7,319 nucleotides of DNA from Chitinophagaceae bacterium (GTDB taxonomy: Bacteria; Bacteroidota; Bacteroidia; Chitinophagales; Chitinophagaceae): assembly GCA_947463105.1 (NCBI GenBank), contig CANHSD010000135.1, forward strand, positions 1-7,319, in the 5' to 3' direction. Made by a program: the position numbers and the translations under genes. Below are positions 1 to 5,706 of this stretch, one piece after another. Position 1 is the first letter of the stretch. Each line of letters begins with the position of its first letter. The notes beneath the pieces were generated by a model. The model was not told the DNA's origin. It ran no database searches and saw only the letters and a list, made by a program, of their open reading frames with translations.

Positions 1-216
1 GCGGAGATTTTCCCGCACCGACAATCCCATCACTTCCGCTGCCTTGGCGGCCTCTGCATAGCGGGTTTCAACTGTTCCTCTGGTACCCAATTCACCTTCT
101 GTGAGGTCAACAACACCTGCGGCATTGCCCCTACGGACCTCATTGATCAAAGTGCCTGAAGCACTCAGCTCCACATCGTCAGGATGAACGCCTATTGCCA
201 ATACAAAAAGTTTCAT
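1..216 (-). CDS. bshB1: BshB1, bacillithiol biosynthesis deacetylase (N-terminal part, cut by left edge)
   Basis: The first 72 residues of a PIG-L/LmbE-family zinc deacetylase. In bacillithiol synthesis this enzyme removes the acetyl group from N-acetylglucosaminyl-malate (GlcNAc-Mal) to give GlcN-Mal, to which cysteine is then added; it acts in the cytoplasm. The sequence shows the family metal and catalytic motif HPDD at residues 11-14, right after the first beta strand (MKLFVLAIGV). The block GELGTRGT at residues 41-48 and the stretch AAKAAEVMGLSVREN that follows are typical of the BshB1 subgroup rather than of general LmbE proteins. The ATG at 216-214 is the natural start, because the first strand begins directly at it. 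It lies 30 bases after the stop of the DUF4294 gene on the same strand, so the two are probably cotranscribed. A TAnnTTTG motif 17 bases upstream could give it its own promoter. The C-terminal two thirds is outside the window. Confidence 0.93.
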   Translation of the reverse strand, partial: MKLFVLAIGVHPDDVELSASGTLINEVRRGNAAGVVDLTEGELGTRGTVETRYAEAAKAAEVMGLSVRENLR

Positions 217-233
217 GAGCTTTTTTTACGCGG

Positions 234-241
234 CAAAGATA
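234..241 (-). promoter_or_regulatory. Possible -7 promoter element (TATCTTTG) before bshB1
   Basis: On the minus strand the sequence reads TATCTTTG, a match to the Bacteroidota -7 consensus TAnnTTTG, ending 17 bases before the bshB1 ATG. I see no good TTTG-type -33 element about 19-20 bases further up, where DUF4294 coding sequence ends. It may be a weak internal promoter or a chance match. Confidence 0.3.
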
Positions 242-246
242 CAGAA

Positions 247-852
247 TCAGGAAGCATGTCCGTACATCCTGGCAACCTCCAGTACGATTTGTTCCATTTC
301 AGCATCCTCCCCTTTGGGATCATAATTCTGCTTGAGGCTGCCACCAAAAACCCAAGCAATGGTCTGCCAAAACTTGGCGGAAAAACCACCCTTGTATTCC
401 TTCACGAGTTCGTAACAGGTATTGTTGGTTTCACGGTTGATGAGTTTCATCAGGATCTTTCCCTGGTAAACTGAAAGATTGGTAAGGGGCTCAGTAAATT
501 CTTTTTTCAACACTTTCTCCCTGGAGTTCAGGTATTGCTTGCGTTTCTTTTCATCAGCGATATGGGTCAGGCTGCTGTTTACATCGTTGATGATATAACT
601 GGCTTTTTTAGCATATGGATAGGTAACATAAACGGCATTCCTCAACCTGGTCCATTCCCTGTTGGCCTTTCTTTGGGCATTGGACATCTTCCCCCAAACC
701 ATCACCATGTCTAGCTGGGCATAGGTCATGGTATCGCCATCGTAAACGATATAGGGCACCACAAGGGTATCATTCGGCCCATACCGGGATTGGCCCACAG
801 ATTCGAGGGAAAAAAATAGAAGGAATATGAGGATCAACTTGCGCACATTCAA
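247..852 (-). CDS. DUF4294 domain-containing exported protein
   Basis: About 200 residues, recognised as a DUF4294 protein, a family of unknown function that I associate with Bacteroidota. A hydrophobic N-terminal segment (residues 5-16, LILIFLLFFSLE after RK) followed by a polar SVGQS looks like a Sec signal peptide, so the protein is probably periplasmic. The body is charged and mostly helical in appearance. The best conserved-looking blocks are RLRNAVYVTYPYAKKA (69-84) and the Trp/Gly-rich FWQTIAWVFGGSLKQNYDP (161-179). No catalytic motif is evident. The start is uncertain: no in-frame ATG exists near the beginning. The longest choice is TTG at 852, and GTG at 846 gives an equally good signal peptide (MRKLILIF). 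It lies 96 bases after ccmF and 30 bases before bshB1 on the same strand, so it could be part of either transcription unit. Function unknown. Confidence 0.85.
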   Translation of the reverse strand: MNVRKLILIFLLFFSLESVGQSRYGPNDTLVVPYIVYDGDTMTYAQLDMVMVWGKMSNAQRKANREWTRLRNAVYVTYPYAKKASYIINDVNSSLTHIADEKKRKQYLNSREKVLKKEFTEPLTNLSVYQGKILMKLINRETNNTCYELVKEYKGGFSAKFWQTIAWVFGGSLKQNYDPKGEDAEMEQIVLEVARMYGHAS

Positions 853-857
853 ATGTA
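850..857 (-). promoter_or_regulatory. Possible -7 promoter element (TACATTTG) at the start of the DUF4294 gene
   Basis: The minus strand reads TACATTTG, matching TAnnTTTG. It overlaps the TTG at 852-850. If it is used, transcription would begin around 845, which would exclude the TTG start and leave the GTG at 846 leaderless or outside the message. No convincing -33 element is visible. The match may therefore be chance. Confidence 0.22.
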
Positions 858-918
858 AGAAAGTTGAGGGGAAAAAAGTGTTAAGCCTACCTACTGAAGG
901 TTGTAGGAGTTGAACTAG

Positions 919-933
919 TCTGCCGAAGGCAGA
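919..933 (-). terminator. Small perfect hairpin after ccmF, possible terminator
   Basis: A perfect inverted repeat with a 6-base stem (TCTGCC / GGCAGA) around a 3-base loop, lying 15 bases past the ccmF stop in the ccmF-DUF4294 gap. On the minus strand no T-run follows directly, so it is not a canonical intrinsic terminator. A second, weaker repeat (CCTAC/GTAGG, 890-907) follows, and a six-T run at 877-872 lies 12 bases beyond that. It could be a terminator, a message-end stabiliser, or a dispersed small palindrome. Confidence 0.3.
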
Positions 934-948
934 GCGGTTGAAGGGCGA

Positions 949-3414
949 TTATACTGCGTAGAGTTTGCTCTTGATCCTGAAATACATGCTGATCATGAAG
1001 CCAATTACCATGATCACCGTTCCCAGCCAAAGCAGGTTGATCCATGGGAAACGATAGGCTTTGAGCGTAATGTAGCGCATCACAGCATTGGACTCCTTTA
1101 CGCCCAGCTCAACAGCACCTGAGGGCTGTTTATTCAGCGTCAATACCAGGTTCTGTTCCATGATGGTGTCTGTCTTTCCTGATGCTCCGCCATCTTTAAT
1201 GAAATAGGCCGGTGTTGCGGGAAAAGTTCGGCCTTCCTTGGAATACACCGTCAGCTCAGAAAGCCAGGCACTGTCTACCAATGGCAGTTCCTTGTTGTCA
1301 TATTTGTTGGCTGCCAGCACGCGGTCTACCACTATAAATCCATTCGAATAATAAATGGTGTCTCCGGCATTAACTGGCTTGTAATTAAAGCTTGCGGTAT
1401 CTTTTATGTTATCTGGATTCAGCCAAGAAGTGATGTAAACAAATACATCATTGGACAAATAGTGCCTTGATCCGGGGTTGGATGAAAGCTGTGTGCCCTC
1501 CTCCCCTTTCATCAAAAACGCATTGGGCGTTACGTCAAATTCCTCGGCGATGGTATTGTCTGTTGTATCGGTTTTGATGAACTTGACCTTGAAATAAACC
1601 TTGTTGTTTTTCGTCTCTGTAGAATCACCCAGGTAGGTAACGGTATACTTACCCATCGGGGTAGGAATATTATAAATGAGGGTGATGTTCTCGAGTGGAT
1701 CTTCATCACGGCCTTTGGCATCTTTCAAGCCTGAAACAGCAATGCCAGTGCGGTTTTCAGAGATCAATTCCTTTTTGGCGGATGAAATCAAAATACCGAC
1801 AAGCATCAATCCGAAACCAAAATGGGTGATGGACGAGCCTGCTGCTTTCATCTTCCATTTCAACACAACAATCAAATAGCTTGCATTGGCCACCACGGCA
1901 TAAATGGCAGTCCAAAGGGCAAGGTGGATGGCCGCAAGAAAGCCTGCGCCGTAATTATCGTAATCAATCCCGCCAAAAATACTGACCAGGGCGGCCAATA
2001 CCGCAGAGATGATGGTAGGGATCAACAACTTGGACCAGATGTATTTTCTTGTTGTGTCCTTGTATTTAAAATACTGTGTAATGGCAGTAAGCAGACCAAT
2101 GATGATGGCTACCAAAATCATGATCCTGTTGTAGACATATTCTACATCCTTTCCAATGGCCCAGCTCGTGCCAAACAATTTATTGAAAAAAGGAAGAGAG
2201 GTTAATACAATGATGTAGAGGCCTGAAATCAACAACAACAAAGACCCGACAAACATCCAAAACTCTCTTGAATTCATGCTTTCTTCCTTCACCACCACAG
2301 GAACATTTTTCCGGTCTCTCCAGTACAATACCAGGGGAAGGAAAATGAAGAACAACTGCATGATGATCAAGTGCCAATAAAGTGTACTGCCTTCTCCTGT
2401 AAAAGAGTGTACGGAAGTATCACCAAGCACGCCTGTGCGGGTCAGGAAAGTGGAATACAATACCAGCAAAAATGAAAGGCAAATGAACAAATAACTGGCT
2501 TTTAAAGAATAGCCCGTGCTTTGGAAAATCATAAGGGTATGTATTCCAGCCACGAGTAAGAGCCAGGGCACCATGGAGGCATTTTCAACCGGATCCCAGG
2601 CCCAATATCCCCCAAAAGTCAAAGACTCGTAGGCCCAAGCTGCGCCCATCATGATTCCCAATCCAAGAATGCCTGCACAGAACAATGCCCATGGCATGGC
2701 AGGTCTTACCCATCCTGCATGGTCTTTTTTCCAAAGCCCTGCCACTGCAAAAGCATAGGGAACAACTGAAGATGCAAAGCCAAGGAACAGCACTGGAGGA
2801 TGAATGACCATCCAATAATTTTGCAGGAGGATGTTCAAGCCGTTTCCATCAGTAAGGTATTTGGCCAGGTAGTCGGCATCCTGGAAAATAGGGGCATCCG
2901 GAAACTCATTGCGCATCAATACAAATGGATTGGTTCCAATGCGGATGTCAAAGAAATAAATGCCCATCAGAAAGCTGGCCAAAAACAACTGAACCATGCT
3001 CATCACCGTCATAACAGGAAACTCCCACTTCTTAGACCACCTGATCAGCGCCAGACCAAGCATTGCATTCCAGAATCCCCAGAGCATAAAGCTTCCCTCC
3101 TGTCCTTCCCAGAAACAACTGAGGAGATATTGCATGTCCAGGCTTCGCTTGGAGTGCTGGTGTGCATATTTGTATTCGAAATAATGGTTATAGATGATCA
3201 GATAAAGGGTAAGGAACAGGCCAATTACCGCAACAACATTGGTAAAAAAAGAAACTCTTGCCAGCCTCTGCCAGGAACGCTCCTCCAGCATATCCTTGGT
3301 GCCTGCAGCCTTAACATTGGCATAGGCCGCAACGAGGGCGGAACAAAATGCAAGCAGTGTAAGAAAGTATCCAATCTGTCCTATGAGCAAATGCTCCCCG
3401 TTAAATTTGATCAT
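949..3414 (-). CDS. ccmF: CcmF-type haem lyase membrane subunit (CcsA/CcmF family)
   Basis: An 821-residue polytopic inner-membrane protein of System I cytochrome c maturation. CcmF takes haem from holo-CcmE and joins it to CXXCH cysteines of apocytochromes on the outer face of the membrane. The haem-handling WWD motif is clear (GGYWAWDPVENAS, 268-280, then MVPWL). The four histidines important in the E. coli protein have counterparts: H205 in HPPVLFLG, H292 in AGIHTL, H336 in GDTSVHSF, and H531 in SITHFGFG. The N-terminal CcmF block WEGQEGSFMLW is at 102-112. Membrane segments fill residues 10-35 through about 545, then come a polar region of about 240 residues (roughly 548-788) and a final membrane segment at 790-812. 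The E. coli protein is about 650 residues, so the extra length sits mainly in this outer domain. ATG at 3414 is 22 bases after the ccmE stop, so the two genes form an operon. I am confident of the family; annotation may say CcsA. Confidence 0.95.
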   Translation of the reverse strand: MIKFNGEHLLIGQIGYFLTLLAFCSALVAAYANVKAAGTKDMLEERSWQRLARVSFFTNVVAVIGLFLTLYLIIYNHYFEYKYAHQHSKRSLDMQYLLSCFWEGQEGSFMLWGFWNAMLGLALIRWSKKWEFPVMTVMSMVQLFLASFLMGIYFFDIRIGTNPFVLMRNEFPDAPIFQDADYLAKYLTDGNGLNILLQNYWMVIHPPVLFLGFASSVVPYAFAVAGLWKKDHAGWVRPAMPWALFCAGILGLGIMMGAAWAYESLTFGGYWAWDPVENASMVPWLLLVAGIHTLMIFQSTGYSLKASYLFICLSFLLVLYSTFLTRTGVLGDTSVHSFTGEGSTLYWHLIIMQLFFIFLPLVLYWRDRKNVPVVVKEESMNSREFWMFVGSLLLLISGLYIIVLTSLPFFNKLFGTSWAIGKDVEYVYNRIMILVAIIIGLLTAITQYFKYKDTTRKYIWSKLLIPTIISAVLAALVSIFGGIDYDNYGAGFLAAIHLALWTAIYAVVANASYLIVVLKWKMKAAGSSITHFGFGLMLVGILISSAKKELISENRTGIAVSGLKDAKGRDEDPLENITLIYNIPTPMGKYTVTYLGDSTETKNNKVYFKVKFIKTDTTDNTIAEEFDVTPNAFLMKGEEGTQLSSNPGSRHYLSNDVFVYITSWLNPDNIKDTASFNYKPVNAGDTIYYSNGFIVVDRVLAANKYDNKELPLVDSAWLSELTVYSKEGRTFPATPAYFIKDGGASGKTDTIMEQNLVLTLNKQPSGAVELGVKESNAVMRYITLKAYRFPWINLLWLGTVIMVIGFMISMYFRIKSKLYAV

Positions 3415-3436
3415 GTTGTGTGAATGTTTTTTTGCA

Positions 3437-3862
3437 CTATTCCGTTGCCTTCATCGGTGTTTCAGTAGTCATACGAGGCGCTCCGGGGCCTTTTTCATCA
3501 GTATATTTTGAAGGGCATTTGAGGATGATCTCCTGGCATTCAAACGTCTCTCCTACCATGGATCCTTTCATCACCACGCGCTGGCTTTTTTCAAAATCAG
3601 TGGGTTTTGCATTCTTGTACACCACTTTGGTGGAAGCCCCCAAAGAGTCAATGGCCGTAAAGGCAAGGTAGTTGGGGTCTTTGATGGGGTCATATATGAC
3701 TGCACTGGATGTATCCACTTTTGCAATCAGGTGCACAAATTTCCCTTCCTTTTTTCTTGCTGAAGCAATTGAATCGTAGGTACTTATGTCATCCATCAGG
3801 GTCAAAAGGGCTGCAATTGCTCCAGCAATCAATACCAACCCGAGAATATGCATTTTTTTCAT
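3437..3862 (-). CDS. ccmE: CcmE, haem chaperone with a Cys-x-x-x-Tyr haem-binding motif
   Basis: A 141-residue periplasmic haem chaperone of System I cytochrome c maturation. It has one N-terminal membrane anchor (about residues 5-22, HILGLVLIAGAIAALL), an OB-fold-like beta domain (about 40-112) and a flexible, polar C-terminal tail. In the classical protein haem is bound covalently by a histidine in HxxxY. Here the aligned site, just after the strand ECQEIILK, is CPSKY: C116 and Y120 with no histidine. The TGC codon at 3517-3515 was checked on the strand. Cys-type CcmE is known from archaea and Desulfovibrio, so this is a recognised variant rather than damage. It is the first gene of a ccmE-ccmF pair, with ccmF 22 bases downstream and a divergent ureohydrolase gene upstream. 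The exporter genes ccmA, ccmB and ccmC are not next to it. A TAnnTTTG element lies 16 bases before the ATG. Confidence 0.92.
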   Translation of the reverse strand: MKKMHILGLVLIAGAIAALLTLMDDISTYDSIASARKKEGKFVHLIAKVDTSSAVIYDPIKDPNYLAFTAIDSLGASTKVVYKNAKPTDFEKSQRVVMKGSMVGETFECQEIILKCPSKYTDEKGPGAPRMTTETPMKATE

Positions 3863-3970
3863 TGTAAACGTATGGATACAAAGTTAGTCAAAAAGCAATC
3901 CTCTTTTTACTTTAACTTGCAGCGTTTTCCTTAAAAACCTGCCTTACCCACAAGCATAATAACCCTTACA
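3863..3970. promoter_or_regulatory. Divergent intergenic region between ccmE and the ureohydrolase gene
   Basis: These 108 bases separate two genes transcribed away from each other, so they must hold promoters for both unless one is very distal. For ccmE a -7-like element is visible (see separate entry). For the plus-strand gene I see no TAnnTTTG; the nearest thing is a poor TAACTTGC at 3913-3920. No clear operator palindrome or riboswitch-like structure is apparent, and neither start codon has a Shine-Dalgarno sequence in front of it, as is usual in Bacteroidota. Confidence 0.55.
3879..3886 (-). promoter_or_regulatory. Likely -7 promoter element (TAACTTTG) of the ccmEF operon
   Basis: The minus strand reads TAACTTTG, an exact match to the Bacteroidota -7 consensus TAnnTTTG, ending 16 bases before the ccmE ATG in a true divergent promoter region. 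The -33 element is weak: about 19-20 bases up the sequence is AT-rich but lacks a clean TTTG. The position makes it the best promoter candidate in the window. The leader would be only about ten bases long. Confidence 0.45.
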
Positions 3971-5014
3971 ATGATCGCAGATCTTTCCCGGTTCGACCCC
4001 AATGGGGTCAGTGTAGCGAATAACAACCTGTTCGGACTTCCGTATACCAGTGAAAACGCTGAACTCATCATCATTCCTGTCCCTTGGGAGGTTACAGTAA
4101 GTTTCAAGGGTGGAACAGCCCGTGCACCGGAGCAGATCCTCAGGGCCAGCCTCCAGGTCGACCTTTATGACAGCCAATTTCAGAACAGTTGGAAGAAAGG
4201 TGTATTTATGGAGCCAGTTGATAAGAAGATGCTGCTTAAAAACGACTTCCTCAGGAAGGAAAATGAGCTTTACCTCAATTTTATCAATTCAGGAGAAAAA
4301 ATCGAGACCAACAAGTTCATGTGCAAAACCTTGAAAGAGGTCAACGAAGGCTGTGCCATGATTACTGAATGGGTTTACCAAAAATGCAGTGAGCAGTTGA
4401 ACAAAGGCAAAAAGGTAGGCCTTCTTGGAGGAGACCACAGCATTGCCTATGGCTTCATCAAGGCACTTGCAGAGAAACATGAAAATTTCGGCATCCTGCA
4501 AATCGATGCACACTGCGACCTTCGCAAATCTTATGAGGGACTGGACCATTCTCATGGATCCATCATGTACAATGTGCTCAACAGCTTTCCCAATGTTACC
4601 AAACTGATACAATTGGGCATCCGTGATTATTGTGAAGCTGAATGGAACTATATCTGTGATAGCGAATTCCGTGTCGTCACTTATCTCGAAAGGGGTATCC
4701 GTGAGCGACAATTTGAGGGGGCTACCTGGGCGCAACTTTCAGATGAAATCATCAACCAGTTGCCGCAGAACGTCTACATCAGTTACGACATAGACGGACT
4801 GGACCCCAAGCTATGTCCTCACACGGGAACACCAGTCCCCGGTGGTTTTGAGATGGAACAGCTGAGTTATCTGTTCAAAAAAATCATCACCACTGGTAGA
4901 AAAATCATTGGATTTGACCTCAGCGAAACCGGCACCAGCAAAGATGGGTGGGATGAAAATGTAGGAGCCCGCGTACTCTTCAAAATGTGTAACCTCATGT
5001 TGAGCGACAATTGA
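3971..5014 (+). CDS. Ureohydrolase of the arginase/agmatinase family
   Basis: A 347-residue binuclear manganese hydrolase that cleaves a guanidino compound to urea plus an amine or amino acid, in the cytoplasm. All the metal-binding motifs are present: GGDHS (153-157, H156), DAHCD (179-183, with D179, H181 and D183), SYDIDGLDP (271-279, with D273 and D275), and an acidic residue E319 in FDLSET at the usual late position. TGTPVPGG (285-292) is also a family hallmark. Against typical agmatinases of about 300-320 residues it carries extra sequence between the first strand region and GGDHS (about 75-130), and the substrate loop reads HSHGSIM where agmatinases usually have HGTPF. The substrate is therefore open: agmatine, arginine, formimidoglutamate or another guanidino acid. 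The C-terminal WDENVGARVLFKMC resembles the Bacteroidota subgroup usually called agmatinase family protein. An unknown membrane protein gene follows 4 bases later. Confidence 0.9.
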   Translation: MIADLSRFDPNGVSVANNNLFGLPYTSENAELIIIPVPWEVTVSFKGGTARAPEQILRASLQVDLYDSQFQNSWKKGVFMEPVDKKMLLKNDFLRKENELYLNFINSGEKIETNKFMCKTLKEVNEGCAMITEWVYQKCSEQLNKGKKVGLLGGDHSIAYGFIKALAEKHENFGILQIDAHCDLRKSYEGLDHSHGSIMYNVLNSFPNVTKLIQLGIRDYCEAEWNYICDSEFRVVTYLERGIRERQFEGATWAQLSDEIINQLPQNVYISYDIDGLDPKLCPHTGTPVPGGFEMEQLSYLFKKIITTGRKIIGFDLSETGTSKDGWDENVGARVLFKMCNLMLSDN

Positions 5015-5018
5015 TCCC

Positions 5019-5666
5019 ATGAAAAAAAATACGGTACACGATTATGTGGTGGTGCTGAAAAACCACAACCTAAAGACCATTGAAATGACAGGCTGGTTGT
5101 TGTCTGTATTGGCCATCATCATTTTTTTGGTCAACATCTATGAAAGCCCCACCGATTGGGGAATCTTTTTCTCCCTTTTTGTACTGATTGGCCTTGTGGC
5201 TTCCAACATTGTAGACAAACGGAAAAAGAATAAAATCAGTTTTACAACCATCCTTGTATGTGCAGGAATTGGCCTCAAAATTTTTACCGTAACAGCAGCA
5301 TACGTTGGCAGCCTGCTCATCTTGGCAGGAATCGTTGAAAAATACCTAAGGAAAAACAAGGAAATTGGTTTCTCAGAAGCAGGCATTGTGATGAGCGGTT
5401 TATTCCCCAAAAAATACAATTGGTCCGAACTGAACAATATAGTCATCAAGGATGATTTGCTTACCATGGACTTCAAAAACAACAAAGTCTTTCAACGCTA
5501 TACAGACGACGAGGAAGATGATGAGTATGAAGTGGAGAGTGATGAGTTTAATGCATACTGTGAAGGGAGGTTGAGCTTGCCAGCCGAAGGCTGGAGAGGG
5601 GCTTTAAGTAAGGCTATATCCGAATCAAATTGTAAAAAACTTTTTAAGAAAAATACTAAGGTTTAA
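5019..5666 (+). CDS. Unrecognised membrane protein with a soluble C-terminal domain
   Basis: A 215-residue protein that I do not recognise. It begins 4 bases after the ureohydrolase stop, which suggests coupled translation. Three hydrophobic stretches are visible: about 24-41, 48-65 and a longer one at 76-108 that may cross once or twice. A short basic loop DKRKKNK (66-72) and the basic KYLRKNKE (108-115) suggest cytoplasmic sides. The C-terminal half is soluble. The stretch GFSEAGIVMSGLFPKKYNWSELNNIVIKDDLLTMDFKNNK, roughly residues 117-156, has the look of the strand-rich PH-like domains found after membrane helices in YcxB- or DUF-type bacterial proteins; that is an inference from pattern only. 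A strongly acidic run (DDEEDDEYEVESDE, 163-176) follows, then a Lys-rich end. The ATG at 5019 is the only reasonable start. The gene ends facing the SGNH gene, with only 40 bases between their ends. Confidence 0.75.
   Translation: MKKNTVHDYVVVLKNHNLKTIEMTGWLLSVLAIIIFLVNIYESPTDWGIFFSLFVLIGLVASNIVDKRKKNKISFTTILVCAGIGLKIFTVTAAYVGSLLILAGIVEKYLRKNKEIGFSEAGIVMSGLFPKKYNWSELNNIVIKDDLLTMDFKNNKVFQRYTDDEEDDEYEVESDEFNAYCEGRLSLPAEGWRGALSKAISESNCKKLFKKNTKV
5580..5594. repeat. Perfect GAA-loop hairpin inside the unknown membrane protein gene
   Basis: An inverted repeat with a 6-base stem (CCAGCC / GGCTGG) around GAA, inside the coding sequence and read there as Pro-Ala-Glu-Gly-Trp. Its core GCCGAAGGC is identical to that of the hairpin at 919-933. 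Two such perfect hairpins in 7.3 kb may be coincidence or copies of a small dispersed palindrome. Confidence 0.4.
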
Positions 5667-5706
5667 CTGAGGGGCACTTACATTAATGCTTAACTTAAAA
5701 CTTCAT

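Noticed and set aside
184..474. 96-residue open frame on the plus strand over bshB1 and the DUF4294 gene
   Set aside because: It overlaps two supported genes on the other strand and has no family resemblance.
890..907. Inverted repeat CCTAC/GTAGG as an intrinsic terminator of ccmF
   Set aside because: Stem of only 5 bases, loop of 8, and the T-run is 12 bases away, so it does not fit a canonical terminator.
1822..2205. 127-residue open frame on the plus strand opposite ccmF
   Set aside because: Antisense to conserved coding sequence, no motif, no promoter or start context.
2800..3423. 207-residue open frame on the plus strand opposite the start of ccmF
   Set aside because: It lies wholly opposite a strongly supported ccmF, has low-complexity His/Gln/Lys-rich sequence with no recognisable domain, and is explained as the complementary frame of a membrane protein gene.
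4289..4735. 148-residue open frame on the minus strand opposite the ureohydrolase
   Set aside because: It covers the metal-binding core of a well-supported gene on the plus strand; a shadow frame.
5681..5688. Palindrome CATTAATG between the converging genes
   Set aside because: Eight AT-rich bases with no G/C stem or T-run; expected by chance, not a terminator or operator I can support.
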